From Hoeflea sp. (GTDB taxonomy: Bacteria; Pseudomonadota; Alphaproteobacteria; Rhizobiales; Rhizobiaceae), in the NCBI RefSeq assembly GCF_014359905.1, contig NZ_JACIYP010000010.1:1-64000 (forward strand): a DNA stretch of 64,000 nucleotides. Direction: 5' to 3'. Positions 1-9,678 of the stretch are shown piece by piece. The translations under genes and the position numbers were made by a program. The notes below the pieces were generated by a model, which was given only the letters and a program-made list of their open reading frames with translations, had not been told where the DNA came from and ran no database searches. The first letter of the stretch is position 1, and each line of letters starts with the position of its first letter.

Positions 1-42
1 TTCGGGGTGCAGGACAAGTCCTTGGATTGGAGTGCTGTCAGC

Positions 43-297
43 CTATAGGTCGAGACTGGCCAATCGCCGCGCTCCCTCGCGATTGTCCTGCGTGGAGTTC
101 GTCAAAACTCCGCTTGCCCTGGCCTCATCCGCCAGCATCTGTATTCGCGCAATCCGGGCATCCCGCTCCTGATCCTTCCGGATCAGGTCACGCACGTAGT
201 CGCTCGTGTTGCTGTACTGCCCTGAGTTGGCTTTCTCCTCGACCCACCCCTTCATCGGTGCAGGGAGGGATATATTCATCGAAGCCATTTCAGCCAT
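43..297 (-). CDS. parD: ParD-family antitoxin
   Basis: An 84-residue protein. The N-terminal half is a ribbon-helix-helix (MNISLPAPMKGWVEEK, then a conserved SDYVRDLIR helix), which in ParD binds DNA as a dimer. The C-terminal part is the flexible toxin-neutralising tail. An AGGAGA ribosome site at 305-310 lies 7 bases before the ATG at 297, which decides the start. By family knowledge the partner toxin ParE should follow immediately on the minus strand, at positions 1-50 and beyond the window edge. That frame reads VSTYRLTALQSKDL, reminiscent of a ParE N-terminus, but no ATG, GTG or TTG is visible in frame. The toxin may therefore be broken or use an atypical start. Confidence 0.85.
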   Translation of the reverse strand: MAEMASMNISLPAPMKGWVEEKANSGQYSNTSDYVRDLIRKDQERDARIARIQMLADEARASGVLTNSTQDNREGARRLASLDL

Positions 298-448
298 GAC
301 CAGTTCTCCTATGCACAATCATGGCAGGAATTGGCAGAGCATGTCATACCGACGGCATCCCCTTCCAAGCTGACTAGTGCTTCGCAGAATCCGGAACAAT
401 TCCCCGCCCCCATGCATTGCCCTTGCAACACCAAAAGGGAGCACATCC

Positions 449-1114
449 ATGGGCCATACGCTTGCCATCACCAAAATCGACGACATCACCCACAATGTCC
501 GCCAGTTCACCTTCGAGAAGCCGGAAGGGTTTGAGTTCACGCCCGGACAGGCGGCGGAAGTGGGGATCGACAAGCAGGGCTGGCGTGATGCGGACAATCC
601 CTTCACCTTCACGGCGCTGCCCGAGTGGGATGACCTGCAGTTCACCATCAAGATCTATCCTGACCATGACGGCCTGACCGAGCAGATCGGCAAGATGCGC
701 GTCGGCGACAGTTTCATCGTCGGCGATGCCTGGGGGACGATTGAATACAAGGGCAGGGGCACCTTCATCGCCGGCGGGGCGGGCGTCACCCCGTTTATTG
801 CCATCCTGCGCATGCTGGCCGCGCGCGGCGAAATCTCCGGCCACCGCTTGATCTTCGCCAACAAGCGCGAAGCCGACATTATCCTCAAGGAGGAGTTTGC
901 CGCCATGGACGGGCTTGAGGTGATCCATGTCCTCTCCGAGGAGAAGAAGAACGGCTTCGAGCACGGCCGCATCGACAAGCCGATGCTTGAGCGGCTGATC
1001 GGCAACACCGAACAGCATTTCTATGTCTGCGGCCCGGACGGAATGGTCGAGAGCATCAACGATGCACTGAAGGAACTCGGTGCCGATCCCGACGGGCTGG
1101 TCTTCGAGGAGTGA
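449..1114 (+). CDS. FAD-binding oxidoreductase (ferredoxin-NADP reductase-like)
   Basis: A 221-residue soluble flavoprotein of the ferredoxin/flavodoxin-NADP reductase superfamily. The N-terminal beta barrel carries the FAD-contact motif NPFTFTALP. The C-terminal Rossmann half carries the nucleotide-binding GGAGVTPFIAIL and YVCGPDGM segments. No iron-sulfur or heme domain is attached, so an electron acceptor must be supplied in trans; the partner is unknown. The ATG at 449 is preferred to in-frame upstream codons because an AAAAGGGAG ribosome site lies just upstream. It is convergent with fabI and appears monocistronic. Confidence 0.8.
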   Translation: MGHTLAITKIDDITHNVRQFTFEKPEGFEFTPGQAAEVGIDKQGWRDADNPFTFTALPEWDDLQFTIKIYPDHDGLTEQIGKMRVGDSFIVGDAWGTIEYKGRGTFIAGGAGVTPFIAILRMLAARGEISGHRLIFANKREADIILKEEFAAMDGLEVIHVLSEEKKNGFEHGRIDKPMLERLIGNTEQHFYVCGPDGMVESINDALKELGADPDGLVFEE

Positions 1115-1162
1115 GCAGCGACGAACGCCCCGAGCCCTGGCGGATGGTCGGGCGAACCGACC

Positions 1163-1194
1163 CAAAAAAGCCCCGGATCTTCCGATCCGAGGCT
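1163..1194 (-). terminator. Rho-independent terminator of fabI
   Basis: An 11-bp stem with one mismatch (1169-1179 with 1184-1194) and a 4-base loop. On the minus strand it is followed by six T residues (AAAAAA at 1164-1169 on the plus strand). It ends the fabA-fabB-fabI transcript, about 30 bases past the fabI stop. Confidence 0.8.
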
Positions 1195-1225
1195 TCCATT
1201 TCCGCCGGTGCCTGAGGGCCCGATG

Positions 1226-2035
1226 CTACCCCTCATCCGCCTTGTTCAGCTCCGACACCACCGGCATCGAGGTGATGTTGAACCCCGAATCCACGTAATG
1301 GATCTCGCCGGTCACGCCTGACGACAGGTCCGAGAGCAAATAGAGCGCGGATTTGCCGACGTCGCCGATGTCGACGGTGCGGCGCAAGGGCGCGTTCTTT
1401 TTCTGGTAGGAGAACATGGCGCGCGCGTCGCCGATGCCCGCGCCCGCGAGGGTGCGCACCGGACCCGCGGAGATGGCGTTGACGCGGATGCCGTCCGGGC
1501 CGTAGTCGGCGGCGAGATAGCGCACCATGGCTTCGAGCGCCGCCTTGGCGACGCCCATGACGTTGTAGTTGGGCATCACCCGCATCGAGCCGCCATAGGT
1601 CAGCGTCAGGATCGAGCCGCCTTCCGTCATCAAGGGTGCTGCGCGCTGCGCCACTTCCGTGAAGGAGTAGGCCGAGATCACCATGGTGCGTGAGAAATTG
1701 GCCCGCGTGGTCACGTCCGCATAGCGGCCCTTCAGTTCGTTGCGGTCGGAAAACCCGATGGCGTGGACGACGAAGTCGATCTGGCCCCATTCGGTCTTCA
1801 GCGTCTCGAACACGGCGTCGACGGTTGCGATGTCCTCGACGTCGCAGGGCAGCACCAGTTTCGAGCCGAGCCTTTCGGCCAGCGGCCTGACCCGCCGCCC
1901 GAAGCCTTCGCCCTGGTAGGTGAACGCCAGTTCCGCGCCTGCCGCCGCCAGTGCCGAGGCGATGCCCCAGGCGATCGAGTGGTCATTGGCGACCCCCATG
2001 ATCAGCCCGCGCTTGCCCTTCATCAGTCCGTCCAT
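1226..2035 (-). CDS. fabI: Enoyl-[acyl-carrier-protein] reductase (NADH) FabI
   Basis: A 269-residue SDR-superfamily enoyl-ACP reductase that performs the last step of each fatty-acid elongation cycle in the cytoplasm. The N-terminal cofactor loop reads GVANDHSIAWGIA. The FabI catalytic pair Y-X6-K is present (YNVMGVAK), followed by the typical SAGPVRTLAGAGI substrate loop. The ATG at 2035 gives the family's usual N-terminus (MKGKRGLIMGVAN close behind); a longer in-frame start at 2068 would overlap fabB and is not supported. It lies 29 bases after fabB in one operon, fabA-fabB-fabI. Confidence 0.95.
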   Translation of the reverse strand: MDGLMKGKRGLIMGVANDHSIAWGIASALAAAGAELAFTYQGEGFGRRVRPLAERLGSKLVLPCDVEDIATVDAVFETLKTEWGQIDFVVHAIGFSDRNELKGRYADVTTRANFSRTMVISAYSFTEVAQRAAPLMTEGGSILTLTYGGSMRVMPNYNVMGVAKAALEAMVRYLAADYGPDGIRVNAISAGPVRTLAGAGIGDARAMFSYQKKNAPLRRTVDIGDVGKSALYLLSDLSSGVTGEIHYVDSGFNITSMPVVSELNKADEG

Positions 2036-2064
2036 GCTGGTTCCCCCAACGATGCTCGCGCCGC

Positions 2065-3285
2065 TCACCGGTCGTGCCGCTGGAAAACCAGCGTCGCATT
2101 GGTGCCGCCGAAGCCAAACGAATTGGACAGCACGGTGTCGATTTGTGCGTTGTCGATGCGGTGGCGCACGATCGGCACGCCGTCGAATTCCGGATCGAGT
2201 TCGGTGATATGCGCGCTTTCGCCGATGAACTTCTCCTTCATCATCAGAAGCGAATAGATCGCCTCCTGCACGCCGGTGGCGCCGAGCGAATGCCCGGTCA
2301 GCGACTTGGTCGACTGCACATGCGGCATGTCGGTGCCGAACACCTCGCGGATCGCCCCGATCTCCTTGGAATCGCCCACCGGCGTCGAGGTGCCGTGGGT
2401 GTTGATGTAGTCGACCCGGCCTTCGACGCTTGCAAGCGCCTGGCGCATGCAGCGGATCGCGCCTTCGCCGGACGGCGCCACCATGTCGTAGCCGTCCGAT
2501 GTCGCGCCGTAGCCGGTGAGTTCGCCATAGATCTTGGCGCCGCGGGCCTTGGCGTGCTCGAGCTCTTCCATCACCAGCACGCCCGCGCCGCCGGCAATCA
2601 CAAAGCCGTCGCGGCTGATGTCGTAGGCGCGCGACGCGGTCGCCGCCTGGTCGTTGTATTTCGAGCTCATCGCGCCCATGGCGTCAAACAGGTTGGACAT
2701 CGTCCAGTCGAGATCCTCGTGGCCGCCGGCGAAGACCATGTCCTGCTTGCCCCACTGGATCAGTTCCGCCGCATTGCCGATGCAATGCGCCGAGGTCGAG
2801 CAGGCCGACGAGATCGAGTAATTGACGCCGTGGATCTTGAACCAGGTGGCAAGTGTCGCCGACGCCGTCGACGACATCGATTTCGGCACTGCGAACGGCC
2901 CGATCCGCTTGGGACTGCCGTTCTTGCGGGTGATGTCGGCCGCCTCGATCAGCGTCCGTGTCGACGGTCCGCCCGACCCCATGACGATGCCGGTCCGCTC
3001 ATGGCTGATCTCGTCCTCGGTGAGGCCCGCATCCTCGATCGCCTGTTTCATGGCGACATGGTTCCAGGCGCCGCCGCGCGACAAAAACCGCATGGCGCGG
3101 CGGTCGACCAGCTCGGTCGGGTCCAGCGTCGGCGCGCCCCAGACCTGGCTCCTGAAGCCGTGGTCGGCGAAATCTTGGCTGAAGCTGATGCCGGATCTGG
3201 CCTGGCGCAGCGATTCGGTCACTTCGTCGGTATTGTTGCCGATGGAGGATACGATCCCCATTCCCGTCACAACGACTCGTCTCAT
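2065..3285 (-). CDS. fabB: 3-oxoacyl-ACP synthase I FabB
   Basis: A 406-residue thiolase-fold condensing enzyme. The Cys-His-His triad is visible: nucleophile Cys in [10 protein letters not shown] (about residue 165), His in [11 protein letters not shown], and His in [10 protein letters not shown]. FabB elongates the cis-3-decenoyl-ACP made by FabA and is required for unsaturated fatty acids, which agrees with its place directly after fabA. The ATG at 3285 follows an AAAGGG ribosome site; the longer reading frame upstream (to 3387) overlaps the end of fabA with no homology. Confidence 0.95.
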   Translation of the reverse strand: MRRVVVTGMGIVSSIGNNTDEVTESLRQARSGISFSQDFADHGFRSQVWGAPTLDPTELVDRRAMRFLSRGGAWNHVAMKQAIEDAGLTEDEISHERTGIVMGSGGPSTRTLIEAADITRKNGSPKRIGPFAVPKSMSSTASATLATWFKIHGVNYSISSACSTSAHCIGNAAELIQWGKQDMVFAGGHEDLDWTMSNLFDAMGAMSSKYNDQAATASRAYDISRDGFVIAGGAGVLVMEELEHAKARGAKIYGELTGYGATSDGYDMVAPSGEGAIRCMRQALASVEGRVDYINTHGTSTPVGDSKEIGAIREVFGTDMPHVQSTKSLTGHSLGATGVQEAIYSLLMMKEKFIGESAHITELDPEFDGVPIVRHRIDNAQIDTVLSNSFGFGGTNATLVFQRHDR

Positions 3286-3358
3286 GGTGTTGCCCTTTCT
3301 GGTGGAGGGTCCTGAATTCTCATGACGCCGGTTTGTGGCGCCTTTGCCGAGCGGTGTG

Positions 3359-3874
3359 TCAGGCGGTTTTGTCCTTGGCAAGGCCAACCTTCAGATCGGT
3401 GGCGGTGTAGATCGTCTCGCCATCGGCCTTGAGCCAGCCATTGGCGATGCCGAGCACCAGCCTGCCGCGCATCACGCGTTTGAAATCGATGCCGTATTCC
3501 AGCAGCTTGACGTCCGGGGTCACCATGCCCTTGAATTTCACCTCGCCGGTCGACAGCGCCATGCCGCGGCCCTTTTCGCCGAGCCAGCCGAGATAGAACC
3601 CGGTCAATTGCCACATGCCGTCGAGGCCTAGGCAGCCCGGCATCACCGGGTTGCCCTTGAAGTGGCACGGGAAAAACCACAGGTCCGGGGTGATGTCGAA
3701 TTCGGCGCGCAGATAGCCCTTGTCGAATTCGCCGCCGGTTTCGGAAATGTCGGTGATCCGGTGCACCATCAGCATCGGTGGCAACGGCAGTTGCGCGTTG
3801 CCGGGTCCGAACAGCTCGCCCTCCGCGCAGGTCAGAATGTCTTCGTAGGTGTAGCTCGATTGCCTGTCGACCAT
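3359..3874 (-). CDS. fabA: 3-hydroxydecanoyl-ACP dehydratase/isomerase FabA
   Basis: A 171-residue hot-dog-fold enzyme, the usual FabA length. It dehydrates 3-hydroxydecanoyl-ACP and isomerises the product to cis-3, the branch point to unsaturated fatty acids. The catalytic His lies in [11 protein letters not shown] and the Asp in [10 protein letters not shown]. The start at 3874 ([14 protein letters not shown]) has a GGGAGA ribosome site and matches the family N-terminus; the open frame to 4126 is upstream non-coding sequence. It is first gene of the fab operon and divergent from irr. Confidence 0.95.
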   Translation of the reverse strand: MVDRQSSYTYEDILTCAEGELFGPGNAQLPLPPMLMVHRITDISETGGEFDKGYLRAEFDITPDLWFFPCHFKGNPVMPGCLGLDGMWQLTGFYLGWLGEKGRGMALSTGEVKFKGMVTPDVKLLEYGIDFKRVMRGRLVLGIANGWLKADGETIYTATDLKVGLAKDKTA

Positions 3875-4046
3875 GAACGATGCGTCTCCCGTTTCGCCGT
3901 CTTCCGCGCGGCTTCCATTTCTGTCGCCGTGCAGGCTAGCACAGCCCCGCACGACAACGAAACCGGCCCGTGCGGCATCTCCGAATACCGGATGAGGCCA
4001 GCGAGTGAAAGAGGCGACGTTACGGAAACTACCCGAAGGGGGTCTA

Positions 4047-4075
4047 TTGAAAGCAAACCGCACAAAAGTTATATG
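4047..4075 (+). promoter_or_regulatory. Probable irr promoter
   Basis: TTGAAA (4047-4052), a 17-base spacer and TATATG (4070-4075) make a good housekeeping-type promoter facing irr. Transcription would start near 4082, which excludes the in-frame ATG at 4073 and supports translation from 4112. Confidence 0.6.
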
Positions 4076-4111
4076 GAGCAAACGAAATTTGCAGTTTGGA
4101 CCCATCTGATC

Positions 4112-4543
4112 ATGCCCGGCGCCCACACATCAAGATCCGCCGACCGCGATTCGGCCCTGCGCCTTCGCGGCGCAGGCCTTCGCCCCACGCGTCAGCGCGT
4201 GGCGCTTGCGGATTTGCTGTTTGCCCAGGGCGACAGGCATCTGACCGCCGAGGAACTGCATGAAGAGGCCGTCGGCGTCGGCGTCTCCTGCTCGCTGGCA
4301 ACCGTCTACAACACCCTGCACCAGTTCACCGAGGCCGGTCTCCTGCGGGTGCTGTCGCTTGAGACCGCCAAGACCTATTTCGACACCAATGTCTCCGACC
4401 ACCATCATTTCGTGGTCGAGGGCGCCAACCAGGTGCTCGACATCCCCGTCGGCAATATTTCCGTGGCCAACCTGCCCGAGGCTCCCGCCGGCATGGAAAT
4501 CACCCATGTCGACGTGGTGATCCGCGTCCGCCGAAAGCGCTGA
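4112..4543 (+). CDS. irr: Iron response regulator Irr (Fur family)
   Basis: A 143-residue Fur-superfamily regulator. The DNA-binding winged helix includes [15 protein letters not shown] and [13 protein letters not shown]. The histidine-rich DHHHF of the dimerisation domain is present. In Rhizobiales, Irr represses or activates iron and heme genes under iron limitation and is degraded on heme binding. The N-terminus lacks the Cys-Pro heme-regulatory motif known from Bradyrhizobium, as is common in Rhizobiaceae. An ATG at 4073 would add 13 residues but overlaps the likely -10 box. It is transcribed away from fabA. Confidence 0.88.
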   Translation: MPGAHTSRSADRDSALRLRGAGLRPTRQRVALADLLFAQGDRHLTAEELHEEAVGVGVSCSLATVYNTLHQFTEAGLLRVLSLETAKTYFDTNVSDHHHFVVEGANQVLDIPVGNISVANLPEAPAGMEITHVDVVIRVRRKR

Positions 4544-4736
4544 GCAGCGTCGAGCCGAAAGCCCGGCTTAGGCCGCGTCTTTTCGTTGATTGCGCTCCCG
4601 CCAACCGCTCCGCCGCCGGCTTAGGCCAGAACGCGCTGGAAATGCTGCCGATTTCCCATTACTAGCTTGCCCACACTGTCAGGTTCGCGTGCAGCGTCCC
4701 TGACAGATCTGTTTCGGGAGCACAGAGGAGAGTTTC

Positions 4737-6569
4737 ATGCCGCCCTATCGTTCGAGAACATCCACCCATGGCCGCAACATGGCGGGCGCCCGCGGCCTCT
4801 GGCGGGCGACGGGCATGAAGGACGGCGATTTCGGCAAGCCCATCATCGCGGTGGTCAACTCCTTCACCCAGTTCGTGCCGGGCCACGTCCATCTCAAGGA
4901 TCTGGGCCAGCTCGTCGCCGGCGAGATCGAGAAGGCCGGCGGCGTCGCCAAGGAATTCAACACCATCGCGGTGGACGACGGCATCGCCATGGGCCATGAC
5001 GGCATGCTCTATTCGCTGCCCTCGCGCGAGCTGATCGCCGATTCCGTCGAATACATGGTCAACGCCCACTGCGCCGACGCCATGGTCTGCATCTCCAACT
5101 GCGACAAGATCACGCCCGGCATGCTGATGGCGGCGATGCGGCTCAACATTCCCGTGATCTTCGTCTCCGGCGGCCCGATGGAAGCCGGCAAGGTCATCCT
5201 CGAGGACGGCACCGAAAAGGCGCTGGACCTGGTCGATGCGATGGTCGCCGCCGCCGATGATTCCATCAGCGACGCCGACGTGGCCGCGATCGAGCGCTCC
5301 GCCTGCCCGACCTGCGGCTCCTGCTCGGGCATGTTCACCGCCAATTCGATGAACTGCCTGGCCGAGGCCATGGGCCTGGCGCTGCCCGGCAATGGCTCGA
5401 CGCTCGCCACCCATGCCGACCGCGAGCGGCTGTTCCGCGAAGCCGGACGCACCATCGTCGGCCTCGCCCGGCAGCATTACGAGGGCGACGATGCGAGCGT
5501 GCTGCCGCGCTCGATCGCCTCCTTCGCAGCCTTCGAGAACGCCATGACGCTCGACATCGCCATGGGGGGATCGACCAATACCGTGCTGCATCTGCTGGCC
5601 ATCGCCCATGAGGGCGAGGTCGACTTCACCATGGCGGACATCGACCGGCTGTCGCGCCAGGTGCCGGTGCTGTGCAAGGTCGCGCCGGCCAAGGCCGACG
5701 TGCACATGGAGGATGTCCACCGCGCTGGCGGCATCATGGCGATCCTGGGCGAGCTCGACCGGGCCGGCCTGCTCAAGACCGATGTCGGCACCATTCACGA
5801 GAAGACCATGGCGGACGCGCTTCGCAAATGGGACGTGGTGCAGTCGAACGATCCGGCGGTGCATGATTTCTATCGCGCGGCGCCCGGCGGCGTGCCCACC
5901 CAGACCGCGTTTTCCCAGTCGCGCCGCTACGCCAGCGTCGATCTCGACCGCACCGAGGGCGTGATCCGTAATGTCGAGAACGCCTTCTCCAGGGATGGCG
6001 GCCTGGCGGTGCTGTTCGGCAACCTGGCCGAGGATGGCTGCATCGTCAAAACCGCGGGCGTCGACGACTCGATCCTGAAATTCTCGGGCCCCGCCAAGAT
6101 CTTCGAAAGCCAGGATGACGCCGTCTCCGACATCCTCACCGGCAAGGTCAAGCCCGGCCAGGTCGTGCTGATCCGCTATGAAGGCCCGCGCGGCGGACCC
6201 GGCATGCAGGAAATGCTCTATCCGACCAGCTATCTCAAGTCCAAGGGCCTGGGCAAGGCCTGCGCGCTGGTCACCGACGGGCGCTTCTCCGGCGGCTCCT
6301 CGGGGCTCTCCATCGGCCATGTCTCGCCCGAAGCCGCCGAAGGCGGCACCATCGGCCTGGTCGAGGACGGCGATCTCATCGAGATCGACATCCCGAACCG
6401 CAGCATTCATCTGGCCGTTGACGAGGCAGTTCTGGCCGAGCGCCGGGCAAAGCGTGAAGCCGAAGGCTGGCAGCCGGAAAAGCCGCGCAAGCGCGCCGTC
6501 TCGACTGCGCTCAAGGCCTACGCCGCCATGACCAGCAGCGCCTCGAAAGGCGCTGTGCGTATTCTCTGA
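4737..6569 (+). CDS. ilvD: Dihydroxy-acid dehydratase IlvD
   Basis: A 610-residue iron-sulfur dehydratase of branched-chain amino acid and pantothenate-precursor synthesis, converting 2,3-dihydroxy-isovalerate/methylvalerate to the 2-keto acids. Cluster cysteines appear in [10 protein letters not shown] and [18 protein letters not shown]. The C-terminal active-site loop [14 protein letters not shown] is intact. A GAGGAG ribosome site precedes the ATG. The leader contains an 8-bp inverted repeat (4676-4683 with 4699-4706), but I see no leader peptide that would make it an attenuator. It is monocistronic, ending at the terminator at 6607. Confidence 0.95.
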   Translation: MPPYRSRTSTHGRNMAGARGLWRATGMKDGDFGKPIIAVVNSFTQFVPGHVHLKDLGQLVAGEIEKAGGVAKEFNTIAVDDGIAMGHDGMLYSLPSRELIADSVEYMVNAHCADAMVCISNCDKITPGMLMAAMRLNIPVIFVSGGPMEAGKVILEDGTEKALDLVDAMVAAADDSISDADVAAIERSACPTCGSCSGMFTANSMNCLAEAMGLALPGNGSTLATHADRERLFREAGRTIVGLARQHYEGDDASVLPRSIASFAAFENAMTLDIAMGGSTNTVLHLLAIAHEGEVDFTMADIDRLSRQVPVLCKVAPAKADVHMEDVHRAGGIMAILGELDRAGLLKTDVGTIHEKTMADALRKWDVVQSNDPAVHDFYRAAPGGVPTQTAFSQSRRYASVDLDRTEGVIRNVENAFSRDGGLAVLFGNLAEDGCIVKTAGVDDSILKFSGPAKIFESQDDAVSDILTGKVKPGQVVLIRYEGPRGGPGMQEMLYPTSYLKSKGLGKACALVTDGRFSGGSSGLSIGHVSPEAAEGGTIGLVEDGDLIEIDIPNRSIHLAVDEAVLAERRAKREAEGWQPEKPRKRAVSTALKAYAAMTSSASKGAVRIL

Positions 6570-6606
6570 GGCGCGAGGGCGGCGCCCCTAATCTCGTCTG
6601 AAGACC

Positions 6607-6644
6607 CCATGGGCTGGCCGGATGCGGCCAGCCCATGGTCTTTT
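6607..6644. terminator. Bidirectional terminator between ilvD and the 5'-nucleotidase gene
   Basis: A perfect 13-bp stem (6607-6619 with 6626-6638) with a 6-base loop, followed on the plus strand by a T-rich run (6639-6644). It lies between two convergent genes and probably stops both. Confidence 0.85.
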
Positions 6645-6645
6645 A

Positions 6646-8658
6646 TCAGGCGTTGGCAGTCTGCAGCCGGCCGTCCAGCACCACGCCGGTCTTGGGCGAC
6701 ACCACGCCGGCATCGCGAATGAATGCGATGATTTCGTTGCGGTACACCAGGCCTGTGTGCAGATAGGTGAGCTGGCGCAGATCCATGCTCGGGATATCGC
6801 CTGCGACGCCGCCGCCGATCGGTTTGCCGTTCCAGGATTCACCAAAGCCGCCCAATGAAATGTAGGTGTTGAAGGCGACGGTGAAGCTCTTGTCCATCTG
6901 CTCGATGAGCGGCTTGCCGTTGACCTCCACATCAACCGCACGAGCGTCCGCTGCGGAAGTGCCGTAGTCGACGCGGTAGCGGATACCCTTGGAGAAATGC
7001 AGGAAGCCGCGCGACACGAAGCTTTCGAGCTTGATGTCGGAATTGGCCAGTTCCTCCGGACGCAGGATGCGCTTGGCGTTGCTGTCGAGCATCTCCTGGA
7101 TCTGGGCGCCGGTCATGGTCGCCACATGCACGTTGTCGGCATAGGGCATCACGTCGAACCACTGCTTGAAGGTGAGCGGCCCCTCGCCGATGCCGGCCGA
7201 CAGCCCCGTGGCGTTGAACATCGCGATGTCGATCCGGCCATTGGCGAAAGTCGCCGACCGCTCCACCAGCGCATCGTTCATGAAGTTGGCGATGGCGCAT
7301 TCGCGGATATAGCGATCGGCAATGGTGCGCTCGGTCGACACCAGGTCTCCCTGTTCGACGGTTCCGATGACTTCCGTGAGCTTCTCGTCAAGGGCTGCCA
7401 GCAGCGGCGCGATGTGCTCCGCCTCGAACGCCGCGTCATAGTCGCCGTTATGCTCCAGATCCTTGTATTTCGGATCGTCGGCGGCAACCCGGTCGTCGCG
7501 GGTCTTGACCGGATGCAGGCTGACCGATGAGAACCAGTCCTTGCGGCCCTGGTCGGCGGCGATCGACATCGCGATCTCGCCGAGATAGGCGCCGTTGGCT
7601 TCCGCCTGGGTCAGAAGCACGCCCTCGATCATGTTGTCGGGATCGATGCCTTCGGCATTCAGGCGCGTGTGCGAATGGCCCCCGATCAGCACAATCGGCT
7701 TGTCTGTGAGCGGAGCGGCGGCGACTGCGATGTCGAAGTCGCCTTCGCCGATCATCCGGTTGGTCGCGGCCTTGCCGCTCATGTGATTGCCCGAGCCGTA
7801 GCCGCAATGCGACAGGATGACGACGACATCGGAAACCGAGGCTACCGCCGGCAGCACGTTGCGGATTGCCTCGACCGGGCTGGAAACGGTCAGATCCGGG
7901 TCTGAGTCTTGGCCGACGCGGGTGTCGACCGCCGTTGTCAGGCCGATAAAGCCGATGCGCAGGCCCTTCACCTCGGCAATCGCCGCGCAGGTATAATCCT
8001 CGTTCATGGCCATGAACTTCGAGCCATGAACATTGGCCGACAGCACCGGGAAATTCGCGTCCGCTAGACCCGTCTTCAGCACTGCGCAGCCGCGGTCGAA
8101 TTCATGATTGCCGAGCACGGCGATATCGATGCCTGCGGCCGAATAGCTGCGATAGGCAGGATCGGCGACGAAGCCCTCGGGCGACCAGCCCAGCAGCTCG
8201 TCGAACACCGCGCCGGTGTGGTCGTCGCCGCCGGAAATGAACAGCACGGCTTCGTTTTCCGCTGCTGCGGCCTTGGTTTCGCGAACCTTCTTGACCATCT
8301 GTGACAGCCGGTGCGTGTCGCCCTTTTTCCCGTGGGTGTCGGTGAGGTGGTTGTGCAGGTCATTGAAATGCATCAGCCGCAGAACCCGGCGCTCTCCGGC
8401 CGCCATGGACGATTCCGGTACCGGATTGCCCTCGGCCGTGATGATGGTGCTGATGGGGCCGGAAAACGGATCGCCCTTCAGCAGAAACAGCCGCTCAAAC
8501 GCGCCATTCGGGTTCGGCGTTGCGGCAACCATCTGCAACTCGCCCTCAGCGGCGGCGCCGGCGCGAAACGTCAGAAATGGCGACATGACTGTCAGGCCGA
8601 CGACGGCGCCCGATTTCAAAAAATGACGACGTGAAAAATCAATTCCTGCCCTGGTCAC
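6646..8658 (-). CDS. Exported bifunctional metallophosphatase/5'-nucleotidase
   Basis: A 670-residue protein. The N-terminus has a twin-arginine signal (SRRHFLKSGAVVGLTV), so a folded, metal-loaded protein is probably exported to the periplasm. The calcineurin-like phosphoesterase domain shows the metal ligands in MHFNDLHNH, GGDDHTG, GNHEFDRG, SHCGYG and GGHSHTRL. The C-terminal third is the 5'-nucleotidase substrate domain (TGLSAGIGEGPLTFKQWFDVMPY). It likely hydrolyses extracellular nucleotides or UDP-sugars to scavenge phosphate or nucleosides. The GTG at 8658 is chosen because AGGAGG lies 5 bases upstream; the reading frame continues open to 9099 only by chance across the neighbouring gene. 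Confidence 0.88.
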   Translation of the reverse strand: MTRAGIDFSRRHFLKSGAVVGLTVMSPFLTFRAGAAAEGELQMVAATPNPNGAFERLFLLKGDPFSGPISTIITAEGNPVPESSMAAGERRVLRLMHFNDLHNHLTDTHGKKGDTHRLSQMVKKVRETKAAAAENEAVLFISGGDDHTGAVFDELLGWSPEGFVADPAYRSYSAAGIDIAVLGNHEFDRGCAVLKTGLADANFPVLSANVHGSKFMAMNEDYTCAAIAEVKGLRIGFIGLTTAVDTRVGQDSDPDLTVSSPVEAIRNVLPAVASVSDVVVILSHCGYGSGNHMSGKAATNRMIGEGDFDIAVAAAPLTDKPIVLIGGHSHTRLNAEGIDPDNMIEGVLLTQAEANGAYLGEIAMSIAADQGRKDWFSSVSLHPVKTRDDRVAADDPKYKDLEHNGDYDAAFEAEHIAPLLAALDEKLTEVIGTVEQGDLVSTERTIADRYIRECAIANFMNDALVERSATFANGRIDIAMFNATGLSAGIGEGPLTFKQWFDVMPYADNVHVATMTGAQIQEMLDSNAKRILRPEELANSDIKLESFVSRGFLHFSKGIRYRVDYGTSAADARAVDVEVNGKPLIEQMDKSFTVAFNTYISLGGFGESWNGKPIGGGVAGDIPSMDLRQLTYLHTGLVYRNEIIAFIRDAGVVSPKTGVVLDGRLQTANA

Positions 8659-8794
8659 AATAACCTCCTGTACGAGCGGAGAGGAAACATATCCCCGCGG
8701 AGGCCTTGCCATGTGTTCATGAACGTCCGATGACGACCCGCCGGGCAGCGCGGGGATATGTTGCCGCACCCTTTTGGCACGGGACACGTGAGTG

Positions 8795-9400
8795 CTATTT
8801 GAAGGCTTCTCCCGGATAGGCGCCCCAGATTTCGTCCTGGGCCACCCACCCGTCCACGCCCTCGGCGCGCGCCTCGCACCAGTCGCCGTCACACGCCTTG
8901 ACCTCGACGACGACGCCGGGCTCCAGCCGGGCAACAATGTTGGCGTTGGCGCGGGCCTCGCGGTGCATGTTGATGAATTCCTGCTTGCCGGTGGCGCGCA
9001 TCCAGGGGGCCGTGACCGCGGTGCGGTCGCCGGAAAGCAGCGACTGATAGACCCAGCCCTCGGTGCCTTCGGCGTCGCGCACCCGGCGCCAGTTGTCATA
9101 TTCCTGGATCACTTCCATCGGCACGCCGGACCTGGTGTAGAGCCACGCCACCGCATAATCGCGGCCCGGGCCGATCCTGAGATTGACCCGCTTGGCCTTG
9201 AGACTGACAAAGCGCGGCAGCGGCAGGCCGCTCGGCCCCTTGGCCGCGGTCTGGGCATGGGCTGCCGATCCGGTATCAAGCCCGGTGCCCGGCATCGGGC
9301 CCAGCAGCGGGCTCAGAGCAAGCCCGGTGATGGCCAGGCCCGTGATAGCCAGGCCCCTGACGGCCAGGGAGGCGGCTGCAAAAAGGGAAAGGCGACGCAT
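8795..9400 (-). CDS. Secreted SH3-domain protein
   Basis: A 201-residue protein with a long hydrophobic N-terminal signal ending near SAAHAQ. Two bacterial SH3-like repeats follow, about residues 65-120 (RVNLRIGPGRDYAVAWLY...WVYQSLLSG) and 130-195 (ARANANIVARLEPGVVVEV...GWVAQDEIWG). Such domains bind peptidoglycan or act as adaptors in the periplasm; the partner is unknown. The signal contains a threefold GLAIT/GLAL repeat encoded by 15-bp tandem units (9324-9368). It is divergent from the D-2-hydroxyacid dehydrogenase gene. Confidence 0.85.
   Translation of the reverse strand: MRRLSLFAAASLAVRGLAITGLAITGLALSPLLGPMPGTGLDTGSAAHAQTAAKGPSGLPLPRFVSLKAKRVNLRIGPGRDYAVAWLYTRSGVPMEVIQEYDNWRRVRDAEGTEGWVYQSLLSGDRTAVTAPWMRATGKQEFINMHREARANANIVARLEPGVVVEVKACDGDWCEARAEGVDGWVAQDEIWGAYPGEAFK
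9324..9368 (-). repeat. Three tandem 15-bp units in a signal peptide
   Basis: Units 9324-9338, 9339-9353 and 9354-9368 differ by a few bases and encode the repeated hydrophobic pentapeptides of the SH3 protein's signal sequence. The unit length keeps the reading frame. Confidence 0.75.
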
Positions 9401-9678
9401 GACTCACACCTTTTGGTTCGGGCGCCAGGGAGTCGGCGCCGCTGATATTCAAAGGCCCGGCCCCTGTCTTTCGCCTTTTCGGAAGGCGGATCGGGGTCAG
9501 GCGCGGGCGTCGCAACGGGCGCAGCCGGATCGGGCGCGCAGGGCGTTGCGGTGCTTTTTAAACATCAATCCGGCCGCTTTGGATTGTCATCGCCGGAGGG
9601 TCTGTTAGAAAAAGCATAACGCACCCGCCATAGTCGCCGAGTTTGGTTAAAGAGCTCTCAACGCCGGACCTCAAGAAG

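Noticed and set aside
2074..3315. A 413-codon plus-strand frame across fabB
   Set aside because: A shadow of fabB; its residues are runs of Arg, Ala and His typical of antisense GC-rich DNA.
4676..4706. Attenuator in the ilvD leader
   Set aside because: An 8-bp inverted repeat exists, but there is no leader peptide rich in branched-chain codons and no T run.
4662..6410. A 582-codon open frame on the minus strand opposite ilvD
   Set aside because: It is the complement of a clear ilvD gene; the length comes from high-GC codon bias, and its low-complexity Gly/Asp/His/Arg composition matches no family.
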